DNA from: Bradyrhizobium sp. NAS96.2
Lineage (GTDB): Bacteria; Pseudomonadota; Alphaproteobacteria; Rhizobiales; Xanthobacteraceae
DNA: 51,012 bases
Assembly: GCF_001908235.1 (NCBI RefSeq)
Contig: NZ_LGHK01000159.1
Location: 1 to 51,012, forward strand
Direction of reading: 5' to 3'
Part shown: positions 8,407-17,179 of the stretch, in pieces
Position numbering within the stretch: the stretch's first letter is position 1
Layout of the letters: each line of letters opens with the position of its first letter
The notes under the pieces: generated by a model
The model's database searches: none
The model's input: the letters and a program-made list of their open reading frames with translations, nothing else
What the model was told of the DNA's origin: nothing
Position numbers and translations under genes: made by a program

Positions 8407-9206
8407 TGGCGGCCGCGAAAGGGAGCGTTGATGCGACCGAACGCCGATTGCGCCCGCCTAGCCTGTTCCTGATGCTGGCGGAAGCGCGCGGCGTGCTCGA
8501 ACTCAATTCGAGCCTGCTGCTGTCGCCGCTGCTGATGCAGGCGCCGAAGGGCGATGGCCATCCGGTGCTGGCGCTGCCGGGCTTCCTCGCCAGCGACCTG
8601 TCGATGGCGCCGATGCGGCGTTATCTGAAGGAGCTTGGCTACGACGCCTATGCCTGGAACATGGGCCGCAATTTCGGCGGCATCTCCAGCAGGCGGGCTG
8701 CGCTGCGCGACCTGCTGAAGCGGGTCCATGAGGCGTCAGGGCGCAAGGTCTCGATCATCGGCTGGAGCCTCGGCGGCGTCTATGCGCGCGACCTGGCGTC
8801 GCAGATGCCGGACCTGGTGCGCTCGATCGTGACGCTGGGCTGTCCGTTCGCCGACGACATCCGCGCCACCAATGCGACGCGGCTCTATGAGCTGCTGTCC
8901 GGCGAGGCGGTCGACGACATTCCCGAAATCCGCGCCGCGATTGCCGGCGACATGCCGGTGCCGACAACCTCGATCTATTCCCGCACCGACGGCATCGTGA
9001 ACTGGCGGACCTCGCGGGTGCGCCCGTCGGAGAGCGCCGAGAACATCGAGGTGCATCTCGCGAGCCACCTCGGCCTCGGCGTCAACCCCGCAGCTTTGTG
9101 GGCGATCGCGGACCGGCTGGCACAGCCGGAAGGCGAGTTCCGGCATTTTGACCGGTCGGGCCCCTTTGCCATTGCCTACGGGCCGGCAGAACAGGCACTA
9201 TCCTAA
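8406..9206 (+). CDS. alpha/beta hydrolase (lipase/PHA-depolymerase-like)
   Basis: Serine hydrolase of the alpha/beta fold (266 aa). Nucleophile elbow GWSLGG with Ser121, oxyanion-loop region LALPGFLASD, candidate acid in SRTDGIVNW and candidate His in HLASHLGLG. The GTG start is supported by the one-base overlap with the DUF6489 stop and because residues 15-19 (LRPPS) align with the N-terminus of the paralogue at 32243-33013, which has its own clear start. The two proteins share GDGHPVL, SGRKVSxxGWSLGG, PVPTTxIxSRTDG and a C-terminal AxADRLAQ...FDRSG block. No signal peptide, so probably cytosolic. Its neighbours suggest a lipid ester substrate. Confidence 0.87.
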   Translation: MAAAKGSVDATERRLRPPSLFLMLAEARGVLELNSSLLLSPLLMQAPKGDGHPVLALPGFLASDLSMAPMRRYLKELGYDAYAWNMGRNFGGISSRRAALRDLLKRVHEASGRKVSIIGWSLGGVYARDLASQMPDLVRSIVTLGCPFADDIRATNATRLYELLSGEAVDDIPEIRAAIAGDMPVPTTSIYSRTDGIVNWRTSRVRPSESAENIEVHLASHLGLGVNPAALWAIADRLAQPEGEFRHFDRSGPFAIAYGPAEQALS

Positions 9207-9259
9207 CGACGAGAAGCGCCGCCAAGGCGCCCGCGTGAGTTGGCTCTCGGGAGGAGATC

Positions 9260-10810
9260 ATGAGCGACGCCAAGAAGCTGTCCTCGTTGGACGCATCGTT
9301 TCTGTATCTGGAAACGCCGGAAATGCCGATGCATGTCGGCAGCATGGCGATCTTCCGGCTGCCCGACGGCTACAAGGGCGACTTCTTCGAGGAATTCAAG
9401 GCGATGATCGCCTCGCGGCTGCACATCGCGCCGATCCTCAAGGCGCGGCTGCAGAAGGCGCCGCTCGACATCGACCATCCGTCCTGGGTCGAGGACGACC
9501 AGTTCGACATCGACCGTCACATCTTCCGCGCCAGCCTGCCTGCGCCACGCGACCGTGCCACGCTGGAGCGAATCGTCGGGTGGATGCACGCCAAGCTCTT
9601 GAACCGCGCCCGCCCGCTCTGGGAGTTCTATGTCTTCGAGGGCATGAAGGACAATGAGATCGGGCTCTATTCCAAGATGCACCACGCCTGCATCGACGGC
9701 GGCGCCGGCGCTGCGCTGACCAGCATGATCTACGACCTGACGCCGGTGCCGCGCGAGATCGAGCCGCCGGGCGCCAAGAAGGTCGCGCAGGAGCCGCGCG
9801 ACATCGCCGCCAATCTGATCGACGCCTATCAGCAGCTGTGGACCCAGCCGTTCGAGGCGGCCGCTGCCGCGCAGAAGAACCTCGAGCTGCCCCGCTCCGG
9901 GAAGAGCGACCTCGGCTCGATCCTGTTCGACAACGCCATGTTCCAGATCGAGAGCGCGGTGAAGTTCGCGGGCTCGATGCCGACCGTCATGAAGAGCCTG
10001 TCCGACGTCGTCGCCAAGGTCGCCGATCCCCGGTCGCGCGAAAGCCTGCAGGCGATGGCCTCGCCGCCGACCATCCTCAACAAGGCGATCTCGTCGGAGC
10101 GCAGCTTTGCCGGTACCTCGATCTCGCTGTCGCGCGCCAAGGCGCTGGCGAAAGCCTCCGGCGGCAAGCTCAACGACGTCGTGCTGGCGCTCGCCTCCGG
10201 CGTGGTGCGGCGCTATCTGATCAGCCAGGGCGCGCTGCCGAACAAGTCGCTGACGGCCGGCGTGCCGATCTCGCTGCGCGAGGAGGGTAATGCCGAGTCC
10301 AACAACCAGGTGTTCGGCATGATCTGCTCGATCGCCACCGACATCGAGGATCCCAAGAAGCGGCTGGAAACCATCATCGCGCAGTCCACCAAGTCCAAGG
10401 AGATGTCGCATCCGCTGCGCGCTTTGGTGCCGCAGGTGACCAACATCTCGCTGCTGGGGGCGCCGATCCTGGTGCAGATCCTGGCGCTGCTCTACAGCCG
10501 CTCCGACCTCTCCAACGTGCTGCCGCCGGCGACCAACATCACGGTCTCGAACGTGCCGGGGCCGCGGCAGACGTTGTACGCGGCGGGCGCCGAATTGCTG
10601 CACATCTTCCCGGTTTCGATCTCGACCCACGGCGTTGCGCTCAACATCACCGTGCAGAGCTACCGCGATCAGCTCGATTTCGGCTTCATCGTGGGTGCCA
10701 ACATCATTCCCCACGTGCAGGTGATGTGTGACATGCTGCCGCTCGAATTCGATGCACTCGAGGCGGCGTTCGCTCCCCCGCCTGCCGACATCAAGGGCGC
10801 GGCCGAATAG
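9260..10810 (+). CDS. wax ester synthase/diacylglycerol acyltransferase (WS/DGAT) family protein
   Basis: Acyltransferase of the WS/DGAT family (516 aa), which transfers acyl groups from acyl-CoA to long-chain alcohols or diacylglycerol at the cytoplasmic face of the membrane. The family signature HHxxxDG is present as HHACIDG (141-147), with the first His pair catalytic. The N-terminal block SSLDASFLYLETPEMPMHVG and the later NVPGP-type motif VSNVPGPRQ are typical. Strong Shine-Dalgarno GGAGGAG before the ATG. It begins 53 bp after the hydrolase and ends 11 bp before the epoxide hydrolase, indicating one transcript. Whether it makes wax esters, triacylglycerol or another ester cannot be read from sequence. 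Confidence 0.93.
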   Translation: MSDAKKLSSLDASFLYLETPEMPMHVGSMAIFRLPDGYKGDFFEEFKAMIASRLHIAPILKARLQKAPLDIDHPSWVEDDQFDIDRHIFRASLPAPRDRATLERIVGWMHAKLLNRARPLWEFYVFEGMKDNEIGLYSKMHHACIDGGAGAALTSMIYDLTPVPREIEPPGAKKVAQEPRDIAANLIDAYQQLWTQPFEAAAAAQKNLELPRSGKSDLGSILFDNAMFQIESAVKFAGSMPTVMKSLSDVVAKVADPRSRESLQAMASPPTILNKAISSERSFAGTSISLSRAKALAKASGGKLNDVVLALASGVVRRYLISQGALPNKSLTAGVPISLREEGNAESNNQVFGMICSIATDIEDPKKRLETIIAQSTKSKEMSHPLRALVPQVTNISLLGAPILVQILALLYSRSDLSNVLPPATNITVSNVPGPRQTLYAAGAELLHIFPVSISTHGVALNITVQSYRDQLDFGFIVGANIIPHVQVMCDMLPLEFDALEAAFAPPPADIKGAAE

Positions 10811-10821
10811 GAATTGCTTCA

Positions 10822-11817
10822 ATGATCGATATGCCACCGCTGCAGTTCGCCGAGACGAACGGCATTCGCATGGGGTTCTACGAAGCCGGCCCCAGGACCG
10901 ACACGCCGCCCGTAGTGTTGTGCCACGGCTGGCCTGAACTGGCGTTCTCCTGGCGTCACCAGATCAAGGCGTTGGGCGAGGCCGGGATCCGGGTGATTGC
11001 ACCGGATCAGCGCGGCTATGGCGCGACCGACCGGCCCGAGCCGGTCGAGGCCTACGACATGGAGCATCTGACCGGCGATCTGGTCGGCCTGCTCGACCAT
11101 CTCAAGATCGACAAGGCGATCTTCGTCGGTCACGACTGGGGTGGCTTTGTCGTCTGGCAGATGCCGCTCCGGCACCCGTCACGGGTCGCCGGCGTCGTCG
11201 GCGTCAACACGCCGCATTGGGACCGTGCGCCAATGGATCCGATCGCGCTGTTCCGCCAGCGCTTCGGCGACCACATGTACATCGTCCAGTTCCAGGATCC
11301 GGCGCGCGAGCCGGACCGGATTTTTGGCAGCCGGGTCGAGCAGACCTTCGATGCCTTCATGCGCAAGCCGGCGCCGCGTCCCGCGGATGCGCCGCCCGAA
11401 CAGCCGATCGCCGGCGTCGGGGCGTCGGCCCGGCTCAATCTGGCGTTCCCGCAGATGATCGCGAATTACGACGCCAAGCATGATCCGCGGACCCCGATCC
11501 TGTCAGCGGACGAGAAGAAGGTGTTCGTCGACACCTTCACCAGGACCGGCTTCACCGGCGGCATCAACTGGTATCGCAACTTCACCCGCAACTGGGAACG
11601 TTCCGCTGGCTTGGACCACAATGTGCGGGTGCCGTCGCTGATGATCATGGCCGAGAACGATGCGGTGCTGCCGCCTTCGGCGGCCGACGGCATGGAGAAG
11701 TTGGTGCCGGACCTCGAAAAATATCTGGTCAAGGACAGCGGCCATTGGACGCAGCAGGAAAAGCCTGACGAAGTCAGCGCCAAGCTGATCGAATGGCGTA
11801 AGAGGCGATTTGGGTGA
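10822..11817 (+). CDS. alpha/beta fold epoxide hydrolase
   Basis: Soluble epoxide hydrolase family (331 aa): attacks an epoxide through an Asp nucleophile and hydrolyses the ester intermediate. Oxyanion motif HGWP (35-38), nucleophile elbow GHDWGG with Asp105 (103-108), a lid region with tyrosines in HMYIVQFQDP and GGINWYRNF suited to epoxide activation, acid in AENDAVLPP, and charge-relay His in SGHWTQQEKP. No signal peptide. A dehalogenase would also use an Asp nucleophile, but the HGWP motif and tyrosines favour epoxide hydrolase. It lies just upstream of a CYP102-type P450 that could supply fatty-acid epoxides. Confidence 0.9.
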   Translation: MIDMPPLQFAETNGIRMGFYEAGPRTDTPPVVLCHGWPELAFSWRHQIKALGEAGIRVIAPDQRGYGATDRPEPVEAYDMEHLTGDLVGLLDHLKIDKAIFVGHDWGGFVVWQMPLRHPSRVAGVVGVNTPHWDRAPMDPIALFRQRFGDHMYIVQFQDPAREPDRIFGSRVEQTFDAFMRKPAPRPADAPPEQPIAGVGASARLNLAFPQMIANYDAKHDPRTPILSADEKKVFVDTFTRTGFTGGINWYRNFTRNWERSAGLDHNVRVPSLMIMAENDAVLPPSAADGMEKLVPDLEKYLVKDSGHWTQQEKPDEVSAKLIEWRKRRFG

Positions 11818-11834
11818 CGACGCGACGGTATAGC

Positions 11835-11920
11835 CGTCATTGCGAGCGAAGCGAAGCAATCCATCTGCCCGCATATGAGGAGAGATGGATTGCTTCGTCG
11901 CTTCGCTCCTCGCAATGACG
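11835..11920. repeat. palindromic repeat, CGTCATTGCGAG family (copy 1)
   Basis: Near-perfect inverted repeat with arms CGTCATTGCGAGCGAAGCGA and the complement ending CTCGCAATGACG, able to form a long hairpin. The same element recurs at 30601-30715, 36639-36723 and 38378-38468. Located between the epoxide hydrolase and P450 genes. Confidence 0.9.
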
Positions 11921-11948
11921 GGTGGAAAGACAAGGGGGCACTTCCAAC

Positions 11949-14900
11949 ATGGCGTCCGGCAACAGACTGAGTCCGATCCCGCATCCGCCGACGAAGCCGG
12001 TGGTCGGCAACATGCTGTCGCTGGATTCGACCGCGCCGGTGCAGCATCTGGTGAAGCTCTCCAAGGAGCTCGGCCCGATCTTCTGGCTCGACATGATGGG
12101 CGCGCCGCTCGTAGTCGTGTCCGGCCATGACCTGGTCGACGAGCTCTCCGACGAGAAGCGCTTCGACAAGGCGGTGCGCGGCTCGCTGCGCCGGGTGCGC
12201 GCGGTCGGCGGCGACGGGCTGTTCACCGCCGACACCAAGGAGCCGAACTGGAGCAAGGCGCACAACATCCTGATGCAGCCGTTCGGCAACCGCGCCATGC
12301 AGTCGTACCACCCGAGCATGGTCGATATCGCCGAGCAACTGGTCAAGAAATGGGAGCGGCTCAACGCCGACGAGGAGATCGAGGTCGTCCACGACATGAC
12401 GGCGCTGACCCTCGACACCATCGGGCTGTGCGGCTTCGACTATCGCTTCAATTCGTTCTACCGCCGCGACTACCACCCGTTCGTGGAATCGCTGGTGCGC
12501 TCGCTCGAGACCATCATGATGACCCGCGGCCTGCCGCTCGAGGGCCTGTGGATGCAGAAGCGGCGCAAGACGCTCGCCGACGACGTCGCCTTCATGAACA
12601 AGATGGTCGACGAGATCATCGCCGAACGCCGCGGCAACACCGACGTGACCGACGACAAGAAGGACATGCTGGCCGCGATGATGACCGGCGTCGACCGCGC
12701 CACCGGCGAGCAACTCGACGACGTCAACATCCGCTACCAGATCAATACCTTCCTGATCGCCGGACACGAGACCACCTCTGGCCTGTTGTCGTGCACGATC
12801 TATGCGCTGCTGAAGCATCCGGAGGTGCTGAAGAAGGCGTATGAGGAGGTCGATCGCGTCCTCGGTCCCGACGTCAACGCGCGGCCGACCTATCAGCAGG
12901 TGACGCAGCTCACCTACATCACCCAATGCCTGAAGGAGGCGCTGCGGCTGTGGCCGCCGGCGCCGGCTTACGGCATCGCGCCGCTCAACGACGAGATGAT
13001 CGGCGGCAAGTACAAGCTCAAGAAGAACACCTTCATCACCATCCTGGTGATGGCGCTGCACCGCGATCCCTCTGTCTGGGGCCCGAACCCCGATGTGTTC
13101 GATCCCGAGAATTTCAGCCGCGAGGCCGAGGCCAAGCGCCCGATCAATGCCTGGAAGCCGTTCGGCAACGGCCAGCGCGCCTGCATCGGCCGCGGCTTTG
13201 CCATGCACGAGGCGGCGCTGGCGATCGGGATGATCCTGCAACGCTTCAAGCTGCTCGACGTGCATCGTTACCAGATGCATCTGAAGGAGACGCTGACTGT
13301 CAAGCCCGATGGCTTCCGGATCAAGGTGCGGCCGCGCGACGACAGGGATCGCGGCGCGTTTGCCGGCAGCACGGGCGCCGTTGCGGCCGCGCCGAAGCCG
13401 CGGCGCGCGCCGACCACGCGCCCCGGCCACAACACGCCGATGCTGGTGCTCTACGGCTCCAACCTCGGTTCGGCCGAGGAACTCGCGACCCGCATGGCCG
13501 ATCTCTCGGAGATCAACGGTTTTGCCACCCGGCTGGGCCCGCTGGACGACTATGTCGGCAAGCTGCCGGAGGAGGGCGGCGTCCTGATCATCTGTGCCTC
13601 CTACAATGGCGCAGCACCCGACAATGCGACGCAATTCGTCAAGTGGCTGGAGAGCGACCTGCCGAAGGACGCATTCGCCAAGGTGCGCTACGCCGTGTTC
13701 GGCTGCGGCAACAGCGACTGGGCGGCGACCTATCAGTCGGTGCCGCGCTTCATCGACGAGCAGTTGACCAAGCATGGCGCCCGCGCGGTCTATCCGCGCG
13801 GCGAGGGCGATGCCCGCAGCGATCTCGACGGCCAGTTCCAGAAATGGTTCCCCGAGGCGGCGAAGGTCGCGACCAAGGAATTCGGCATCGACTGGAATTT
13901 CACCCGCACCGCCGAGGACGAACCGCTTTATGCGATCGAGCCGGTGGCGCAGGGCGCGGTCAACACCATCGTGACGCAAGGCGGCGCAGTGCCGATGAAG
14001 GTGCTCGCCAACAGCGAGCTGCAGACCAAGGAAGGCGCCCATCCGTCGGAGCGCTCGACCCGGCATATCGAGGTCGAGCTGCCGGCCAGCCTGAAGTATC
14101 GCGTCGGCGATCATCTCAGCGTGGTGCCGCGTAACGATCCGACCCTGGTCGATTCCGTCGCCCGCCGCTTCGGCTTCCTGCCGGCCGACCAGATCCGCCT
14201 GCAGGTCTCGGAAGGCCGCCGTGCGCAACTGCCGGTCGGCAATGCCGTGTCGGTCGGCCGGCTACTCACCGAGTTCGTCGAGTTGCAGCAGGTCGCAACC
14301 CGCAAGCAGATCCAGATCATGGCCGAGCACACCCGCTGCCCGGTGACCAAGCCGAAGCTGATGGCCTATGTCGGCGACGACGACGCCTCGGCCGAGCGCT
14401 ATCGCACCGAGGTGCTGGCCCGGCGCAAATCGGTGTTCGATCTGCTCGAGGAATATCCGGCCTGCGAACTGCCGTTCCACCTTTACCTCGAAATGCTGTC
14501 GCTGCTGGCGCCGCGCTATTACTCGATCTCGTCGTCTCCGGCCGACGAGGCGCAGCGCTGCAGCGTCACCGTTGGTGTCGTCGAGGCGCCGGCAAGCTCG
14601 GGTCGCGGCATCTACAAGGGCATCTGCTCGAATTACCTGGCGCGCCGCAGAGCCGGCGACACCGTCCACGCCACCATCAAGGAAACCAAGGCCGGCTTCC
14701 GCCTGCCCGACGACAACACTGTGCCGATCATCATGATCGGGCCGGGCACCGGGCTCGCGCCGTTCCGCGGCTTCCTGCAGGAGCGCGCCGCGCGCAAGGC
14801 ACGGGGCGCGACGCTCGGCCCCGCGATGCTGTTCTTCGGCTGCCGCCATCCGGAGCAGGACTTCATCTATGCGGATGAGCTGAAGGCGTTCGCCGCCGAT

Positions 14901-15182
14901 GGCGTCAGTGAGCTCTTCACCGCGTTCTCGCGCGCCGATGGCCCGAAGACCTATGTGCAGCATCTCGTTGCCGCACAGAAGGATAGGGTCTGGGAGCTGA
15001 TCCAGAAGGGCGCGATCGTCTATGTCTGCGGCGACGGCGGCAAGATGGAGCCCGACGTCAAGGCGACGTTGATGTCGATCTATCGCGAACGTACCGGCAC
15101 TGGTGCCGATGCGGCCGCGCGCTGGATCGAGGAGATGGGCACCAGGAACCGCTACGTGCTCGACGTCTGGGCCGGTGGGTAG
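11949..15182 (+). CDS. self-sufficient cytochrome P450-reductase fusion (CYP102/P450 BM3 type)
   Basis: Single-chain fatty-acid-type monooxygenase (1077 aa): heme domain about 1-460, FMN flavodoxin domain about 497-640, then ferredoxin-NADP reductase-like FAD/NADPH domains to the end. Visible: I-helix AGHETT (271-276), ExxR (E330-R333), heme-ligand motif FGNGQRACIG with Cys412, FMN loop YGSNLGSAEE, FAD motif RYYSISSSP, NADPH motif GPGTGLAPFRGF and terminal YVLDVWAGG. The order and lengths match P450 BM3 throughout, including the Phe equivalent to F87 (F92). By that register the residues matching BM3 Arg47 and Tyr51 are Ala52 and Val56, so carboxylate binding may differ. The ATG at 11949 is chosen for its AAGGGGG Shine-Dalgarno; an upstream in-frame GTG lies next to the repeat. 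A B. japonicum homologue is named CYP102A6. Confidence 0.95.
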   Translation: MASGNRLSPIPHPPTKPVVGNMLSLDSTAPVQHLVKLSKELGPIFWLDMMGAPLVVVSGHDLVDELSDEKRFDKAVRGSLRRVRAVGGDGLFTADTKEPNWSKAHNILMQPFGNRAMQSYHPSMVDIAEQLVKKWERLNADEEIEVVHDMTALTLDTIGLCGFDYRFNSFYRRDYHPFVESLVRSLETIMMTRGLPLEGLWMQKRRKTLADDVAFMNKMVDEIIAERRGNTDVTDDKKDMLAAMMTGVDRATGEQLDDVNIRYQINTFLIAGHETTSGLLSCTIYALLKHPEVLKKAYEEVDRVLGPDVNARPTYQQVTQLTYITQCLKEALRLWPPAPAYGIAPLNDEMIGGKYKLKKNTFITILVMALHRDPSVWGPNPDVFDPENFSREAEAKRPINAWKPFGNGQRACIGRGFAMHEAALAIGMILQRFKLLDVHRYQMHLKETLTVKPDGFRIKVRPRDDRDRGAFAGSTGAVAAAPKPRRAPTTRPGHNTPMLVLYGSNLGSAEELATRMADLSEINGFATRLGPLDDYVGKLPEEGGVLIICASYNGAAPDNATQFVKWLESDLPKDAFAKVRYAVFGCGNSDWAATYQSVPRFIDEQLTKHGARAVYPRGEGDARSDLDGQFQKWFPEAAKVATKEFGIDWNFTRTAEDEPLYAIEPVAQGAVNTIVTQGGAVPMKVLANSELQTKEGAHPSERSTRHIEVELPASLKYRVGDHLSVVPRNDPTLVDSVARRFGFLPADQIRLQVSEGRRAQLPVGNAVSVGRLLTEFVELQQVATRKQIQIMAEHTRCPVTKPKLMAYVGDDDASAERYRTEVLARRKSVFDLLEEYPACELPFHLYLEMLSLLAPRYYSISSSPADEAQRCSVTVGVVEAPASSGRGIYKGICSNYLARRRAGDTVHATIKETKAGFRLPDDNTVPIIMIGPGTGLAPFRGFLQERAARKARGATLGPAMLFFGCRHPEQDFIYADELKAFAADGVSELFTAFSRADGPKTYVQHLVAAQKDRVWELIQKGAIVYVCGDGGKMEPDVKATLMSIYRERTGTGADAAARWIEEMGTRNRYVLDVWAGG

Positions 15183-15188
15183 GTTTTC

Positions 15189-15277
15189 GTAGCCCGGATG
15201 GAGCGAAGCGAAATCCGGGACAGCGTCAGATGCGGACCGACCGGCTCCCGGATTTCGCTTCGCTCCATCCGGGCTAC
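15189..15277. repeat. palindromic repeat, GTAGCCCGGATGGAGCG family (copy 1)
   Basis: Inverted repeat with arms GTAGCCCGGATGGAGCGAAG and the complement ending CATCCGGGCTAC, loop about 30 nt. A second copy is at 36539-36616 and a degraded half (CCTCATCCGGGCTGA) at about 17046-17060. It follows the P450 stop by 6 bp and may act in 3'-end formation. Confidence 0.9.
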
Positions 15278-15320
15278 GCATGGGTGATTTGGGAGCATCG
15301 GCCATGCTACAAGCCGCCGC

Positions 15321-15995
15321 ATGATTCCATGGGAAAAGATCGACACCGCGCGCATTCCCGGCACCGAAGGTGAGTTGCGCCTGATGCGGCGAGGCCGCGA
15401 ATTCTCGATCATGCTCGGCACCAACGAGCTGATGAACAGCCGCCTGTCGGGCTCGGAAGAGGCGCTGGCGACGCTCGCGGCGAGGAAGATCGAGAAGGTC
15501 GCACGACCGCATTTTCTGATCGGCGGCCTCGGCATGGGCTTCACGCTGCGGGCGGCGCTCAAAGTGCTCGGAGCGGATGCGCAGATCATGGTGGCCGAAC
15601 TGGTGCCGGCCGTGGTCGCTTGGGCGAGAGGCCCGATGGCCGAGATCTTCGGCGACAGCCTGAACGATCCGCGCGTGAGCATCGAGGAGGCGGATGTTGC
15701 TGACGTGATCGCGCGCCATCCGCGCAGCTTCGATGCCATCCTCCTCGATGTCGATAACGGCCCGGAGGGGCTGACCCGCAAGGCCAACGACGCGCTGTAC
15801 GACGTCTCCGGCCTCCGGGCCGCAAACGCCGCGTTGCGGCGCGACGGCGTGCTTGCCGTCTGGTCGTCCGGTCCGAACGCCAGGTTCCCGAAATCGCTGT
15901 CCCGGGCCGGGTTCGTGGTCAACGAGATTGCGGTCCGTGCCACGGGGCGTGGCCGCGGTGTACGCCACGTGATCTGGCTTGCGGTCAAGGAATAG
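15321..15995 (+). CDS. spermidine synthase-like SAM-dependent methyltransferase fold protein
   Basis: A 224-aa protein with a class I Rossmann methyltransferase core: SAM-binding glycine motif GGLGMGFTLRAAL, acidic strand-2 end VAELVPAVV, motif DAILLDVDNGPEG and later DGVLAVWSSG. This pattern resembles the spermine/spermidine synthase superfamily, but the protein is shorter than true spermidine synthases (about 280 aa). I do not see the N-terminal beta-hairpin domain that binds polyamine, so polyamine synthesis is doubtful. The ribosome binding site is weak. It stands alone between the P450 repeat and the AraC gene. Substrate unknown. Confidence 0.75.
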   Translation: MIPWEKIDTARIPGTEGELRLMRRGREFSIMLGTNELMNSRLSGSEEALATLAARKIEKVARPHFLIGGLGMGFTLRAALKVLGADAQIMVAELVPAVVAWARGPMAEIFGDSLNDPRVSIEEADVADVIARHPRSFDAILLDVDNGPEGLTRKANDALYDVSGLRAANAALRRDGVLAVWSSGPNARFPKSLSRAGFVVNEIAVRATGRGRGVRHVIWLAVKE

Positions 15996-16119
15996 AAGCC
16001 CAGCTATTGCGACGCAGCAAGGTCGCCGCGGGGAGCCGTCGGTTCGATTGTGTTGAAAATCCATGGCCGTTGGGTTTCACTCGACCGGCACGTGAAGCCT
16101 CGAGCCCTCGGACTGCCGG

Positions 16120-17007
16120 ATGCAGGCGACGTCGAATTTTGGGGTGCAGGAGACGCACGGGATCCTGAACCGCTTCCAGGCCGAATTCCGTGGCTCGAGC
16201 GAGGGGCTCGGCTGGTCGTCGGCGTATGCCTCGGTCCAGCGCGAGCGGCCCTTTGACGGGCATTTCCACGCGCTGTCGGACAATCTGATGGTGCTGCACC
16301 GCGGCGGTCCGGTCGACATCACCTATGTGATGGACGGCAAGTCGGTCGCCCGGCACATCCCGCGCGGCGGCGTGTTCTTCCTGCCGGCCGGGCACAGCTG
16401 CAACGTGGTTTTGCGTGAGGCGCTGGAATCCACCCACATCTATCTGCGATCCGAGCTATTCGCGGGCCAAGACGGGGCGTCCAGCCTGATCGGCGGGCTG
16501 GCGCCAATGCTCGGCGATCAGGATGCCGTGCTGGAGCATCTCGCCGCGGCGATCGGCGAGACCATCACCGGCGGCCTGCCGGCCTCGTCGCTGTTCGTCG
16601 ATCCGATCGCGCAGGCGATCGCCAACCGCTTTGTCGCGATCAACTTCCACAAGCCGAGCGTGGAGGCCGGCAAGCATCCGAACCTGCTCAGCAGCAGGCA
16701 GATGGCGCGCATCCGCGAATTCGTCGACGCCAATCTCGACACCGACATCCGGCTCGACCAGTTGGCCGAGCTGTGCGGCCGCAGCACCGAATATTTCGTA
16801 CGCCTGTTCAAGGCGACCAGCGGCGTCTCGCCCTACCAATACGTGCTCAATCTGCGCATCGAGCGCGCCAGGGCGCTGCTGGCCGACGAGACGCACGGTC
16901 TCGCCGACATTGCGCTGGCCTGCGGCTTCTCGCATCAGGAGCATTTTACGCGGATGTTCCGCCGCTTCACCGGCGTGACGCCGGGGCGATACCGGCGCAG
17001 CCACTAG
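16120..17007 (+). CDS. AraC family transcriptional regulator
   Basis: DNA-binding regulator (295 aa). The C-terminal ~100 residues form the AraC double helix-turn-helix: first HTH around IRLDQLAELCGRSTEYFVRLFK, second around GLADIALACGFSHQEHFTRMF, then the family signature tail FRRFTGVTPGRYRR. The N-terminal ~180 residues form a cupin-like sensing domain (DGHFHALSDNLMVLHRGG, PRGGVFFLPAGH). It lies directly upstream of, and codirectional with, the aromatic-degradation operon. Two 15-bp direct repeats spaced 21 bp, the usual AraC-type operator geometry, are in the gap, so it probably activates that operon in response to an aromatic substrate. The effector is unknown. Confidence 0.92.
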   Translation: MQATSNFGVQETHGILNRFQAEFRGSSEGLGWSSAYASVQRERPFDGHFHALSDNLMVLHRGGPVDITYVMDGKSVARHIPRGGVFFLPAGHSCNVVLREALESTHIYLRSELFAGQDGASSLIGGLAPMLGDQDAVLEHLAAAIGETITGGLPASSLFVDPIAQAIANRFVAINFHKPSVEAGKHPNLLSSRQMARIREFVDANLDTDIRLDQLAELCGRSTEYFVRLFKATSGVSPYQYVLNLRIERARALLADETHGLADIALACGFSHQEHFTRMFRRFTGVTPGRYRRSH

Positions 17008-17067
17008 CGCGTAGCGGGCGGGGTCAGACGAGGGGCGCTGCTCCGCCTCATCCGGGCTGACGATTTT

Positions 17068-17103
17068 TCCGGTTTTGTGCAGATTCTCTCCGGTTTCGTG
17101 CAG
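17068..17103 (+). promoter_or_regulatory. putative AraC-type operator: two direct repeats
   Basis: TCCGGTTTTGTGCAG (17068-17082) and TCCGGTTTCGTGCAG (17089-17103) differ at one base, and their starts are 21 bp apart (two helical turns), the layout bound by AraC/XylS monomers. They lie in the 172-bp gap between the AraC gene and the first gene of the aromatic operon. A degenerate piece of the GTAGCCCGG repeat lies just upstream. Confidence 0.75.
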
Positions 17104-17130
17104 GCCCGCGACCGCCGCCTACCGCTAGCT

Positions 17131-17174
17131 TTCTCCCAACAAGGTGAAATTTGCCGGTCCGCCGGTTGGGAGAA
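17131..17174 (+). promoter_or_regulatory. 5' leader hairpin that would cover the Shine-Dalgarno
   Basis: Perfect 10-bp inverted repeat TTCTCCCAAC (17131-17140) / GTTGGGAGAA (17165-17174) with a 24-nt loop. The 3' arm contains GGGAGAA, the ribosome binding site of the ATG at 17180. Folding would hide the site, suggesting translational control; it could alternatively be a protein-binding palindrome. Confidence 0.5.
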
Positions 17175-17179
17175 ATGCC

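Noticed and set aside
11835..11920. CRISPR-like array or small insertion sequence
   Set aside because: Each element is a single palindrome without spacers or a transposase; the copies are dispersed, so they are REP-like repeats.
11466..14228. 920-codon open frame on the minus strand
   Set aside because: Antisense to the epoxide hydrolase and P450 genes, whose protein motifs are unambiguous; it also runs through the palindromic repeat at 11835-11920.
15321..15995. True spermidine synthase (speE)
   Set aside because: Too short and without a recognisable N-terminal polyamine-binding domain; only the Rossmann methyltransferase-like core is supported.
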